NCBI GenBank assembly: GCA_035524275.1 | Contig: DATKPC010000103.1 | Location: 1 to 55,229, forward strand | DNA from: DATKPC01 sp035524275 | GTDB lineage: Bacteria; Pseudomonadota; Gammaproteobacteria; Burkholderiales; Burkholderiaceae_F | Reading direction: 5' to 3' | DNA: 55,229 nucleotides | Shown: piece after piece, positions 1 through 8,972 of the stretch | Layout: the number at the start of each line of letters is the position of its first letter | How positions within the stretch are numbered: the stretch's first letter is position 1 | Made by a program: the position numbers and the translations under genes | Notes under the pieces: model-generated | Told to the model about the DNA's origin: nothing | The model's input: the letters and a program-made list of their open reading frames with translations, nothing else | The model's database searches: none

Positions 1-333
1 CGAAAACACCACGAACACCTGCATCAGCACCGACAGCATGTTCTTCGTGCGCACCAGCCCACCGTAGAACAGCGCCAGCGCCGGCACCGACATCAGCAGC
101 ACCAGCGCCGTGGACGTCAGCATCCACGCCGTATCCCCCTTGTTCGGCTGCGGCGCCGGCGCTGCAGCCGCCGGGGCCGCGGCGGCCGCCGGCGTTGCAG
201 CCGGCGCCGCGGCGTCGGCTTTCGCGGGCGCCGATGCGGCAGCCGCCGGCGCCGCGTCTTCCGCCCAGGTCGGCGCGACGCCGCCGCCCAGCAGGGCAGT
301 GGCAAGCGCCAGCATGGCAATCAGTTTCTTCAT
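1..333 (-). CDS. amtB: Ammonium transporter AmtB, N-terminal part
   Basis: Only the first 111 codons lie in the window; the gene runs off the left edge. Residues 1-24 are a signal peptide, followed by an Ala/Pro-rich linker of about 40 residues. The first transporter helix then begins (GDTAWMLTSTALVLLM...), continuing into the YGGLVRTKN segment typical of Amt/Rh channels. The start is set by GAGGA eight bases before the ATG. It is the last gene of a TorF-type porin-glnK-amtB operon, 33 bp after glnK, so GlnK is its probable gating partner in the inner membrane. The long Ala-rich N-terminal linker is common in betaproteobacterial Amt proteins. Confidence 0.93.
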   Translation of the reverse strand, partial: MKKLIAMLALATALLGGGVAPTWAEDAAPAAAASAPAKADAAAPAATPAAAAAPAAAAPAPQPNKGDTAWMLTSTALVLLMSVPALALFYGGLVRTKNMLSVLMQVFVVFS

Positions 334-366
334 GGGTTTTTTCCTCGAGTCCCTTGTGCGTGTGTC

Positions 367-705
367 CTACAGCGCTTCCTTGCCGGTCTCGCCGGTCCTG
401 ATCCGGACAACCTGCTCCAGGTCATAGATGAAGACCTTTCCGTCGCCGATCTTCCCGGTGCGCGCCGATGCCTCGATCGCCTCGACGGCCTGCTCGACGA
501 TGTCGTCGCCGACCGCGACCTCGACCTTGACCTTCGGCAGGAAATCGACGACGTACTCCGCGCCGCGATAAAGCTCGGTATGTCCCTTCTGTCGGCCGAA
601 GCCCTTGACCTCGGTGACCGTGATGCCCTGGACGCCGACGGTCGAGAGCGCGGAGCGCACCTCGTCGAGCTTGAACGGCTTGATGATCGCGGTGATCAGT
701 TTCAT
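367..705 (-). CDS. glnK: Nitrogen regulatory protein P-II (GlnK)
   Basis: A 112-residue PII protein of full family length. It starts MKLITAIIKPFK and carries the T-loop RGAEYVVDF with the uridylylation target Tyr51, and a C-terminal GKIGDGKVFI segment of the ATP-binding B/C loops. PII proteins sense 2-oxoglutarate and ATP/ADP; the GlnK paralogue plugs AmtB when nitrogen is replete. Linkage to amtB supports GlnK rather than GlnB. GGAGGAT three bases before the ATG is a strong ribosome binding site. Expected control is by NtrC and sigma54 from the promoter upstream of the porin gene. Confidence 0.97.
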   Translation of the reverse strand: MKLITAIIKPFKLDEVRSALSTVGVQGITVTEVKGFGRQKGHTELYRGAEYVVDFLPKVKVEVAVGDDIVEQAVEAIEASARTGKIGDGKVFIYDLEQVVRIRTGETGKEAL

Positions 706-723
706 CGGATCCTCCGGCGGCGG

Positions 724-1530
724 TCAGAACGACTTGCCGACGGAGACCACGACCCGCGTCGCGCCGAGATTCTTGCCGGCCGCCGGGCCCGTCGTGAAGT
801 TGTAGAACGGATCGGAGCTCTTGACGCTCGTCGCGTAGACGCCACCGGTCAGCGTCCAGCCCGACAGGTCCTTTGCGACCTTGATGTTGTAGTCGGTATA
901 GGTGCCGCCGTTGGAATTCTTCACGTCCTGGTGTCCGACGTGCGGCATCAGCGAGAAGCCGCCGCCGAGGTCGAACGTGGCCGACAGGTCGAGGTAGTAG
1001 CTGTTCTTGCTGTTCGGCGAGCCGAAGAGGTTGGTCACCGCCTGCGAGTACTTCAGCGTCGCCGGGCCCCAGGTGCCGGCGACGTACAGCTCGAAGGTGT
1101 CCGGCTTCGGATCCGGCTTGAAGCCGGACAACGGGTAGTAGTACTCCAGGCCGCCGACGTCCACGCCGATGGGGCCGGCATTGAACTTGTAGCCGCCGTA
1201 GAAATCCATCTCGATCGGCGCCGACGTGCCCTGCGTGTTGCCGGCGGCCTGCACGGCATCGCTGATCCAGCTGATGCTGGAGTCCCAGTTGCCGATGTAG
1301 AAGCCGCTGGAGTGGCCGAGGTCGAAGCCGCCGGAGACGGCCGGCTTGTGGTCCGACTGCGCGATGCCGCGGTACAGGTACTCCGACGACAGCGCGAAGT
1401 TGCCGGCGAACGTCCAGTCCGGCTTCGGGGCATCCGGCTTCGCGTCGTCCGGCTTCGCGTCGTCGGCCGCGGCGATCAAGGGGCATGCGCCGAGCGTGGC
1501 GAGCAGCGCGGCTATCAGGGTCTTGCGCAT
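724..1530 (-). CDS. TorF family putative porin (outer-membrane beta-barrel)
   Basis: A 268-residue protein with a cleavable signal peptide (residues 1-22, ending in AAA), a short repeated DDAKPD linker and a body of alternating aromatic-rich strands (SSEYLYRGIAQSD, GFYIGNWDSSISW) that ends in Phe, as outer-membrane barrels do. It matches the TIGR02001/TorF-type family that precedes glnK-amtB in many betaproteobacteria. It is 18 bp upstream of glnK and first in the operon. The family is thought to be a porin, possibly helping nitrogen compounds cross the outer membrane; the substrate is not known. GAGGAAA precedes the ATG. Confidence 0.88.
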   Translation of the reverse strand: MRKTLIAALLATLGACPLIAAADDAKPDDAKPDAPKPDWTFAGNFALSSEYLYRGIAQSDHKPAVSGGFDLGHSSGFYIGNWDSSISWISDAVQAAGNTQGTSAPIEMDFYGGYKFNAGPIGVDVGGLEYYYPLSGFKPDPKPDTFELYVAGTWGPATLKYSQAVTNLFGSPNSKNSYYLDLSATFDLGGGFSLMPHVGHQDVKNSNGGTYTDYNIKVAKDLSGWTLTGGVYATSVKSSDPFYNFTTGPAAGKNLGATRVVVSVGKSF

Positions 1531-1586
1531 GGCTGATTTCCTCTCCGTAGAAAAAGCGTAAGAACTTGGCGCCGTGGAGAATCAAG

Positions 1587-1601
1587 GCAAGTTGCGTACC
1601 A
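1587..1601 (-). promoter_or_regulatory. Sigma54-type promoter (-24/-12) of the porin-glnK-amtB operon
   Basis: On the minus strand the sequence TGGTACGCAACTTGC matches the -24/-12 consensus, with the invariant GG and GC separated by exactly ten bases. The predicted transcript start near 1575 gives a 45-base leader before the porin ATG. Nitrogen-scavenging glnK-amtB operons are normally sigma54/NtrC driven, so position and context agree. Confidence 0.78.
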
Positions 1602-2196
1602 CACCGCGATTGCCCCGAATCGGGGCGCTCGCCGCACGAAATCGATGGCAAGTGCACCGGAGATGAAAGTCATTGCACCAACTTGGAGTACGCCATCGCG
1701 GGACCGTGGGATGCGCGGTCGGAAATCTCGGATGTGCGGAGCGCCCGAGTCGCGCAGCGACGATAGGACGCCCCAAGCGCGTGCGTCGGGAAACGCCGGA
1801 GTCGCCGGGGTCTAGGGTGACTTGCCGCTGGCGGGCGACGACGCGCGGACTGGTTTCGGGCTGGCCGATGCCGCCACGTCCGCGCGATTCCAGCGGCCGC
1901 CAACGAGCCTCGGGTTGAGCGTCGCGGTGCCCGCCAAACGACGGGCCTGTGCCGTCACGCGGTCGACGATCGCCTGCGGGTCGGCCTGCTGCGCATGGAG
2001 GAGCGCGAGGTGGCTGACCGAACCCGGCTCGTGCGCCTTGCGCGCGCGTTCCAGGCTTCGTTCGGCGGCGCGCTCGGCGCCGCGTTGGATTTTTCGCTCG
2101 CCGCGGCCTAACCTCCGGCAGCGCGTTCGGCGCCGAGCTGCCCGCAAGTGGCGGCAAGCGTCATCCGGCCTGGCGCCGGCCCTAGGAGACGACACG
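1602..2196. other. Leader and intergenic region without a convincing gene; possible gene remnant
   Basis: Apart from the NtrC-like half-sites nothing is clearly functional here. Two frames look partly coding by third-position GC. The minus strand from about 2100 down to 1812 contains RKAHEPGSVSHLALLHAQQ but has no good start short of the malic enzyme gene. A plus-strand frame ends at 2111 (MEEREVADRTRLVRLARAF from 1995). Neither has a ribosome binding site or a family I recognise. It may be a decayed gene. AGGAG at 2185 belongs to maeB. Confidence 0.4.
1653..1690. promoter_or_regulatory. Candidate NtrC enhancer half-sites
   Basis: Two TGCACC half-sites (1653-1658 and 1674-1679) in the same orientation are 21 bp apart, that is two helical turns. 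The second continues as TGCACC-N5-GGAGTA, a 4/6 match to the second arm of the NtrC consensus TGCACC-N5-GGTGCA. They lie about 80-115 bp upstream of the predicted sigma54 start, a normal enhancer distance. The match is imperfect, so this is a candidate only. Confidence 0.45.
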
Positions 2197-4479
2197 ATGA
2201 CGGAAGAGACGCTGCGCGACGCCGCGCTGGAGTACCACCGGCAGCCGACCCACGGAAAGATCTCGGTCGTGCCGACGAAGCCGATGGCCACGCAACGCGA
2301 CCTGTCGCTCGCGTACTCGCCCGGCGTCGCGGAAGCGTGCCATGCGATCGTCCGCGACCCCGGCGAGGCTCATGCGCTGACGGCGCGCGGCAACCTCGTC
2401 GCGGTGGTGACGAACGGGACGGCCGTCCTCGGCCTCGGCAACATCGGCCCGCTCGCCGGCAAGCCGGTGATGGAAGGCAAGGCCTGCCTCTTCAAGAAAT
2501 TCGCGAACATCGACGTCTTCGACATCGAGATCGCGGAGAAGGACCCGGATCGCCTCGTCGACATCGTCGCCAGCCTCGAGCCGACGTTCGGCGGCATCAA
2601 CCTGGAGGACATCAAGGCCCCGGAGTGCTTCTATATCGAGCGCAAGCTGCGCGAGCGGATGAAGGTGCCGGTCTTCCACGACGACCAGCACGGCACCGCG
2701 ATCGTCGCCGCCGCGGCGGTTCTCAATGGACTGCGGCTCGTCGGCAAGGACATCGGCGCCGCATCGCTCGTCTGTTCCGGTGCCGGCGCCGCGGCGCTCG
2801 CGTGCCTCGACCTGCTCGTCAGCCTCGGACTGCGGCGCGAGAACGTGCTCGTCGTCGACAGCAAGGGCGTGCTGGTCCTCGGCCGCGAGGGGATGGACCA
2901 CAGCAAGGAGCGCTACGCGCGCGAGACGTCGAAGCGCGCCCTCGCCGACTGCCTGCCGGGCGCCGACATCTTCCTCGGCCTGTCGACGGCGCGCGCGTTG
3001 TCCGCCGAGATGGTGAAGGGCATGGCGCGGGACCCGATCATCCTCGCGATGGCCAACCCGGAGCCGGAGATCATGCCGGACCTGGCGCGGGCGGCGCGGC
3101 CGGACGCGATCATCGGTACCGGGCGCTCCGACTATCCGAACCAGGTCAACAACGTGCTGTGCTTCCCGTTCATCTTCCGCGGCGCGCTGGACGTCGGCGC
3201 GACGACGATCAACGAGGAGATGAAGCTGGCGGTCGTGAGGGCGCTGGCCGACCTGGCGCACGCCGAGATTCCCGACGAGGTCGCGACCGCCTATCACGCC
3301 GAAGGCTTGCGCTTCGGGCCGGAATACCTGATCCCGAAGCCGTTCGATCCGCGCTTGATCGACCGGATCGCGCCTGCGGTGGCGCGCGCGGCGATGGACA
3401 GCGGCGTCGCGACGCGCCCCATCGCCGACTTCGAGGCGTACCGCGCGCAGCTGCGCCGCTTCATCTACCAGTCCGGCAGCACGATGGAGCCGGTGTTCCA
3501 TCACGCGAAGCGGACACTGAAGCGCGTCATCTATGCGGAGGGCGAGGAGGAGCGCGTGCTGCGCGCCGCCCAGGTCGTGATCGACGAGCGGCTGGCGCGT
3601 CCGATCCTTGTCGGGCGCCGCGACGTCGTCCAGGCGCGCATCGAGCGCTATGGGCTGCGGATGCGCCTCGATCGCGACTGCGAATGCGTCAACGTCGACG
3701 ACGACCCGCGCTACCGCGAGACCTGGAGCGAGTACTACGCCCTGTGCAAGCGCAAGGGCGTGTCGCGCGCACTGGCGCAGACCGAGACCCGGACGCGCTC
3801 GACGCTGATCGGCGCGATGCTGGTCCACCGCGGCGACGCCGATGCGATGCTGTGCGGCACGGTCGGCGTGTTCGGCGACCACCTGAAGTACGTGCGCAAC
3901 GTGATCGGGCTGCGTCCCGGCGCCTCGACGCTGGCGACGATGCAGATGCTGATCCTGCCGCAGCGCCAGCTCTTCATCTGCGACACGCACGTCAACGTCG
4001 ACCCCGGCGCGGCGCAGGTCGCGGAAATGACGATGCTCGCCGCCGAGGCGGTGCGCCGCTTCGGCCTGCAGCCGAGCGTCGCGCTCGTCTCGCATTCGAA
4101 TTTCGGCAGTTCGGAGGCGCCGTCGGCGCAGAAGATGCGCGATGCGCTCGAACTCGTCCGCGCGCGGCGGCCGGATTTCGCGGTCGACGGCGAGATGCAG
4201 GCCGACGCCGCGCTGTCGCGCACGGTGATGTCGGAAGTCCTCGCCGACTCGGCGCTGACGAGCGAGGCGAACCTGCTGATCATGCCGAACGTCGACGCGG
4301 CGAACATCACCTACAACGTGCTGCGGGTCACCGCCGGCGGCGGGATCACCGTCGGCGGCATCCTGCTTGGCGCGCGCCGCCCGGTGCATATCCTGACGCC
4401 GGCGGCCACGGTGCGCCGCATCGTCAACATGTCGGCCGTCGCGGCCGTGGAAGCCGCGGCGCTCGGCGACCGGAATTAG
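2197..4479 (+). CDS. maeB: NADP-dependent malic enzyme, MaeB type
   Basis: This 760-residue cytoplasmic enzyme decarboxylates malate to pyruvate with reduction of NADP, supplying NADPH and C3 units. The length matches the MaeB form: an N-terminal malic domain (SLAYSPGVAEAC, LEDIKAPECFYIE, FHDDQHGTAI), an NAD(P)-binding domain (VCSGAGAAALACLDLL) and, from about residue 430, a C-terminal phosphotransacetylase-like domain (VIYAEGEEERVLRAAQ, GTVGVFGDHLKYV). In family members the PTA-like part is regulatory and binds acetyl-CoA instead of catalysing acetyl transfer. The start is fixed by AGGAGA seven bases upstream. It stands alone and converges with opgH. Confidence 0.96.
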   Translation: MTEETLRDAALEYHRQPTHGKISVVPTKPMATQRDLSLAYSPGVAEACHAIVRDPGEAHALTARGNLVAVVTNGTAVLGLGNIGPLAGKPVMEGKACLFKKFANIDVFDIEIAEKDPDRLVDIVASLEPTFGGINLEDIKAPECFYIERKLRERMKVPVFHDDQHGTAIVAAAAVLNGLRLVGKDIGAASLVCSGAGAAALACLDLLVSLGLRRENVLVVDSKGVLVLGREGMDHSKERYARETSKRALADCLPGADIFLGLSTARALSAEMVKGMARDPIILAMANPEPEIMPDLARAARPDAIIGTGRSDYPNQVNNVLCFPFIFRGALDVGATTINEEMKLAVVRALADLAHAEIPDEVATAYHAEGLRFGPEYLIPKPFDPRLIDRIAPAVARAAMDSGVATRPIADFEAYRAQLRRFIYQSGSTMEPVFHHAKRTLKRVIYAEGEEERVLRAAQVVIDERLARPILVGRRDVVQARIERYGLRMRLDRDCECVNVDDDPRYRETWSEYYALCKRKGVSRALAQTETRTRSTLIGAMLVHRGDADAMLCGTVGVFGDHLKYVRNVIGLRPGASTLATMQMLILPQRQLFICDTHVNVDPGAAQVAEMTMLAAEAVRRFGLQPSVALVSHSNFGSSEAPSAQKMRDALELVRARRPDFAVDGEMQADAALSRTVMSEVLADSALTSEANLLIMPNVDAANITYNVLRVTAGGGITVGGILLGARRPVHILTPAATVRRIVNMSAVAAVEAAALGDRN

Positions 4480-4551
4480 GCGGCGGGGCGAGGGGGAGGG
4501 AGCGGGCCGAGGCGTCGAGACCCGGATCGCCACCCGGCCGCTCCGCCCTCC

Positions 4552-7140
4552 TCACGCGCCCGTGCCGTCCTGCGTCCAGGCCGGATGCGCTCCCGGCAGC
4601 GTCCACACCAGGAAGTGCAGCATCGACAGCGCGACCGGATCGTTCAACAGCGCGGCCTGTTGCGCAGGCTTCAACGCGGCGGGCCCGGCGCACGCGGCAT
4701 CGACGACGAGTTCGCGCCGCCGATCGGCATAGGCCCGTCCCTGGCGCACGCGGACGATCGCGGCCGCGCAGGCGACCGCATTGGCCAGCGGATCCGCGAC
4801 GGCCGCGACGAATCCGGGCGGCGGCGGCGTGCGCGCCGTCGCGGCGTACGTGTCGGCGAGTTCGCGCGGCGGGTGGGATTCTTCCGGGATCACGAAGACG
4901 CCCGCGGAGCGCGCGCGCGCGCCGAGCGTCACGCGGCTCGTCCAGACGTCGACCGCGATCGAGACCATCATCGAGCCGGCCACCGGCAGCAGCCACCACA
5001 GGAACGACGGATTGAGCCAGTAGACGAGCGACGCCCAGCCGAGGCCGAGCAGCGAATGCAGCCCGTGGTGGTGCAGCGAATCGCGCCAGCGCGTCTCGGT
5101 GTCCTCGCGCGGCGGCGACTTCCATTGGATCGACCACCCGAGCAGCGCCGCGACGACGAATCGCGTGTGGAAGAGCATCCGGATCGGCGCCAGCAGCGCG
5201 GAGAAGACGGACTCCACGGCGGCGCTCGCGGCGAGCCGCAGGCGGCCGCCGAACTGCGGCGCGATGCGGCGATCGAAGGCGAGCAGCGCGACGCTGAGCA
5301 CCTTCGGCAGGAACAGCAGCAGCGCGGTCGTCCCGAACAGCGCGACGGCCCATTCCGGATGCCATTCGGGCCACATCGGGAAGAGCTGGTTCGGCTGCGT
5401 GAAGTAGCGCGGCGGCACCAGCGTGTGCTGCGCCAGCAGCACGGTCGAGAGGATCAGGAACGCGAACCATAATGGCGCCGAGACGTAGGCGAGCAGCCCC
5501 GTCACGAACACGGCGCGATGCGCCGGATGCAGGCCGCGCGCGCGCAGCAGCCGGAAATTCATCAGGTTGCCCTGGCACCAGCGCCGGTCGCGCTTGAGCT
5601 CGTCGGTGAGGTTCGGCGGCATCTCCTCGAAGCTCCCCGGCAGGTCGTAGGCGATCCACACCGCCCAACCGGCGCGCCGCATCAGCGCGGCCTCGACGAA
5701 GTCGTGCGACAGGATCTCGCCCGACAGCGCGCCGTCGCCCGGCAGGCGCCCGAGCGCGCAATGCTGCGTGAACGGCGCGACCCGGATGATCGCGTTGTGT
5801 CCCCAGTAGTGCGACTCGCCGAGTTGCCAGGCGTGCAGCCCGGCCGTGAAGATCGGTCCGTAGACCCGCGTGGCGAACTGCTGGATCCGCGCGAACAGCG
5901 TCCCGCGGCCCGCGGCGCGCGGCGCAGTCTGGATGATCCCGGCGTCCGGATGCGCCTCCATCAGCTGCACGAGATGCGCCAGGCAGTCGCCGCTCATCAC
6001 GCTGTCGGCGTCCAGCACGACCATGTAGCGGTAGGCCGCGCCCCAGCGCCGGCAGAAGTCCGCGACGTTGCCGCTCTTGCGCTTGATGCGCAGCTGTCGG
6101 CGCCGGTAGAACAGGCGTCCGAGGCCCCCGATGTCGCGGCACAGCTTCAGCCACCCGTCGACCTCGGCGACGCGGATGTCGGGGTCCGACGTGTCGCTGA
6201 GGATGAAGAAGTCGAAGTGCGCAAGCTGTCCGCAGCGCTCGAGCGATTCGTAGGTCGCCCGCAGGCCGGCATAGACGCGCGGCACGAACTCGTTGCAGAT
6301 CGGCATGATCACCGCGGTTCGCGCCGCCGGGTCGATCGGCGGCAGGTCGGCGAGGTCGCGCGTGATCGCGTAGCGGTCGTCGAAGAGCGTCAGCAGCGCG
6401 AAGCCCATCAGCGCGGTCCAGAATCCCGCCGAGATCCACGCGAACAGCAGCGCGAACAGCGCCAGCAGCGCGATCTCCAGCCACTCGGACCCGTGGTAGG
6501 GCAGCACCGCCGCCATGAAGTTCGTCGCGATCCACGTCTGCGCGATGATCAGCGCGACGAGGACCGCGCGGCGCACGCTGCCGGCGAGGTGCCAGCGGCT
6601 CCGCGGCAGCGCGGGCGGCGCGCCCGGGTCGGCGGCGCGCATCGCGGCAAAAGGCGCGGCCGGCGTCCCGGCCTGCGCCGCGCGCCTTGCGGCGCGGCGC
6701 GTCGCGATCCAGTCGACGAGCGGAACGCGCGGCAGCCCCGGGAACGGCCAGTGGCGCGGGGCCATCGACGTGCGCCGGATCGCCGGGGCGGTCGCCAGCC
6801 GCCAGTTGCCGAGCTTGTCGCGCGCCCGGGCGTCGTCCAGCCCCTGGCACGCGAGTTCGAGGCGCGCGCCGAGCGAGGCGTGCGCCGCGTCGTCGCCGTG
6901 CGCGGTTCCGTCGTCGTCGCCGCGCGCGGTTCCGTCGTCGCCGGCGAGCAGCCGGTGCAGCGTCGCCATCTGCGCGGCGGCGCCGGCGGCTTCGCGCGCC
7001 TGCGCGAGAAGCCGCGCGCGCCGCTCCGCCGCCAGCGGCAGGCGCTGCACGTAGGCTTCGAGGTCGACGCGCCGGCCATCGTGCCCGGCCTGGGCGGCGG
7101 CGCCTTCCTGCGCCTTCACGCGATCCACGATGCACGCCAC
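4552..7140 (-). CDS. opgH: Glucans biosynthesis glucosyltransferase MdoH/OpgH
   Basis: An 862-residue inner-membrane processive glycosyltransferase (GT2) that polymerises UDP-glucose into the beta-1,2 backbone of osmoregulated periplasmic glucans. A cytoplasmic N-terminal region of about 180 residues is followed by two helices (VLVALIIAQTWIATNFM and the next), then the catalytic domain with VVLDADSVMSG and the product-binding RDRRWCQGN box, then several C-terminal membrane segments. E. coli OpgH has 847 residues. The frame opens with GTG at 7140, 34 bp after opgG; no strong ribosome binding site is seen, so translation may be coupled. A six-base repeat in the N-terminal part encodes a DDGTA(R/H)GDD duplication. 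Confidence 0.95.
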   Translation of the reverse strand: MACIVDRVKAQEGAAAQAGHDGRRVDLEAYVQRLPLAAERRARLLAQAREAAGAAAQMATLHRLLAGDDGTARGDDDGTAHGDDAAHASLGARLELACQGLDDARARDKLGNWRLATAPAIRRTSMAPRHWPFPGLPRVPLVDWIATRRAARRAAQAGTPAAPFAAMRAADPGAPPALPRSRWHLAGSVRRAVLVALIIAQTWIATNFMAAVLPYHGSEWLEIALLALFALLFAWISAGFWTALMGFALLTLFDDRYAITRDLADLPPIDPAARTAVIMPICNEFVPRVYAGLRATYESLERCGQLAHFDFFILSDTSDPDIRVAEVDGWLKLCRDIGGLGRLFYRRRQLRIKRKSGNVADFCRRWGAAYRYMVVLDADSVMSGDCLAHLVQLMEAHPDAGIIQTAPRAAGRGTLFARIQQFATRVYGPIFTAGLHAWQLGESHYWGHNAIIRVAPFTQHCALGRLPGDGALSGEILSHDFVEAALMRRAGWAVWIAYDLPGSFEEMPPNLTDELKRDRRWCQGNLMNFRLLRARGLHPAHRAVFVTGLLAYVSAPLWFAFLILSTVLLAQHTLVPPRYFTQPNQLFPMWPEWHPEWAVALFGTTALLLFLPKVLSVALLAFDRRIAPQFGGRLRLAASAAVESVFSALLAPIRMLFHTRFVVAALLGWSIQWKSPPREDTETRWRDSLHHHGLHSLLGLGWASLVYWLNPSFLWWLLPVAGSMMVSIAVDVWTSRVTLGARARSAGVFVIPEESHPPRELADTYAATARTPPPPGFVAAVADPLANAVACAAAIVRVRQGRAYADRRRELVVDAACAGPAALKPAQQAALLNDPVALSMLHFLVWTLPGAHPAWTQDGTGA

Positions 7141-7174
7141 CTCGTGCGTGGCGACGGCGACGCGATGCGCCGCG

Positions 7175-8716
7175 TCAGTCCGGCGGCAGGATATAGCTCC
7201 ATGTCTCCGAGATCGTATCGATGCCGCTGCGCAGGAACGCGCGCAGTTCCACCGGTTTCTGTTCGTCGGCGCGCCGCACGCGCAACGTCATCCGCACGCC
7301 CCCGGTGACGCCATTGCGCTCGACGCGGCTTTCGATTATCTCGCCGTTCGCGTCGGCCCAGGTGCTGGGGTTCAGCGCGGCCTCGTCGACCTGCTTCAGC
7401 GCCGGTCCCTCGAAATCGATCGTGAACACGGTGCTCGGCCGCTCCTTGGCCGCTGCCGGCTGCTCGTCGGCCAGCGTGTGCCCGAAGCCGCGCCGGCTCT
7501 GCATGACCCACGATGACGGCGGATGACGCTCGGCCGCCTTCTGCCACAGCAGCCGGTACTCGAACTCGTAGGGTTCGCGCGGATGCGGCGGCGTGTCCGG
7601 CATCCAGTACGCGACGACGTTGTCGTTGGTTTCGTCGGGCGACGGGATCTGGACCAGTTCGACGCGACCGCTGCCCCAGGCGCCCTTCGGCTCGACCCAC
7701 ACCGAAGGCCGCAGGTCGTAGCGCGCGTCGAGCTCCTCGTAGCTCGAAAAACGGCGGTCGCGCTGCATCAGTCCGAAGCCGAGCGGGTTGGTCTGCGCGA
7801 ACGAGGTCACCAGCAGGCGCTTGGGGTTCACGAGCGGCCGCCAGATCCATTCGCCGGTCCCGGCCTGGATCGACAGGCCCTGCGAGTCGTGGACCTCGGG
7901 GCGGTAGTCCTCGCGGACGGAACGCTGGTTGGTGCCGAAATAGAACATGCTCGTGAGCGGAGCCAGCCCGAGCTTGGTGACGTTTTCGCGCAGGAAGATG
8001 CGGGCGCGGATCTCCATGACGAGATCGTCCCCGGGCTTCAGCACGAAGCGGTAGGCGCCGGCCGCGCGCGGCGAATCGAGCAGCGCGTAGATGACGAGTT
8101 CCTTCGCCCCCGGCGCCGGACGCTCGATCCAGAACTCGTTGAAGCGCGGGAATTCCTCGCCGGAGATGAGCGCGGTGTCGATCGCGAGTCCGCGCGCGGA
8201 GGCGCCGTAGACCTGGCCCTTGCCGAGCGCACGGAAATAGCTGGCGCCCAGGAACGCGACGATCTCGTCCTTGTACGTCGGCTTGTTGATCGGGTAGTGG
8301 ACGCGGAAGCCCGCGTAGCCGAGGTCGTGCCACTGCGACGGATCGAGCTGGCGGTTCGAGCCGTAGCTGAAGGCGGTCGGATCGAAGCGGATCGGCTTCA
8401 CCGTGTCGGCGTTGACCTCGTTGATCTTCACCGGATCCGCGAAATAGCGCCCGGGATGGAAGAACTCCAGCTCGAACGGCAGCCCGCCGCCGCGCCACCA
8501 CGCGCGCTCCGGCTTGTAGCGGATCTCGCGGTACTGCTCGTAGGCGAGATCGCGCAGCGCGTCAGGCAGCTTCGCCTCCGGCTTCCGGTACGGCTGGTTC
8601 GACAGCGCGCGCGCGCGTTCGACGACCTGGTCGAAGCCGAACGCCGATGCGACGACCGGGACGGCGACGAGCGTGGCAATCAGCGGGGCGAGGAGCGCAG
8701 CCGTGGGGAGTCGCAT
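7175..8716 (-). CDS. opgG: Glucan biosynthesis protein G, periplasmic
   Basis: With the ATG at 8716 the product has 513 residues, like E. coli OpgG (511). An N-terminal signal peptide (LLAPLIATLVAVPVVASA) directs it to the periplasm. The rest is the MdoG fold (FHPGRYFADPVKINEV, YFGTNQRSVREDYRPEVHDSQGL), whose members branch and release the glucan chain made by OpgH. The open frame continues 38 codons upstream, but that extension is charged and would bury the signal peptide, so the internal ATG is preferred even though no clear ribosome binding site precedes it. It forms an opgGH operon. The 256 bp before it, shared with the divergent antiporter gene, should hold both promoters; none stands out. 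Confidence 0.95.
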   Translation of the reverse strand: MRLPTAALLAPLIATLVAVPVVASAFGFDQVVERARALSNQPYRKPEAKLPDALRDLAYEQYREIRYKPERAWWRGGGLPFELEFFHPGRYFADPVKINEVNADTVKPIRFDPTAFSYGSNRQLDPSQWHDLGYAGFRVHYPINKPTYKDEIVAFLGASYFRALGKGQVYGASARGLAIDTALISGEEFPRFNEFWIERPAPGAKELVIYALLDSPRAAGAYRFVLKPGDDLVMEIRARIFLRENVTKLGLAPLTSMFYFGTNQRSVREDYRPEVHDSQGLSIQAGTGEWIWRPLVNPKRLLVTSFAQTNPLGFGLMQRDRRFSSYEELDARYDLRPSVWVEPKGAWGSGRVELVQIPSPDETNDNVVAYWMPDTPPHPREPYEFEYRLLWQKAAERHPPSSWVMQSRRGFGHTLADEQPAAAKERPSTVFTIDFEGPALKQVDEAALNPSTWADANGEIIESRVERNGVTGGVRMTLRVRRADEQKPVELRAFLRSGIDTISETWSYILPPD

Positions 8717-8972
8717 CGGGAAGGGAGTGTCGTTTGAACGCGGAGCCTGCCGCTGCCGCGCGGCAGATGCAGCGGGCCGAGGATTGTAGGTCCTCGCCCG
8801 ACCGATTGCTGCAACGCGATCGATTCGCATCGTCGTAGCGCCTATGCGTTAAGCCATCCGGCCGGCCCTCGGCCTCGAGGCCGCATTCCCGCCGGAGCGA
8901 CTACCGCGTTCGACCCATCCGGTGCGTCGCTGGCCGGGGTTCGACGCGGGGGAACGGGCTAACCTGCGGCGC

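Noticed and set aside
4480..4551. Bidirectional terminator between maeB and opgH
   Set aside because: A GAGCGG/CCGCTC pairing exists but the stem is interrupted and there is no T-run on either side.
2148..5015. Plus-strand open frame of 955 codons over maeB and the opgH end
   Set aside because: Arg/Gly/Ala-rich shadow of maeB in another frame; it has no domain and runs over the convergent gene end.
6880..6960. Short repeat in the opgH N-terminal part as a mobile element
   Set aside because: It is an in-frame duplication of a few codons inside a poorly conserved linker, with no flanking repeats.
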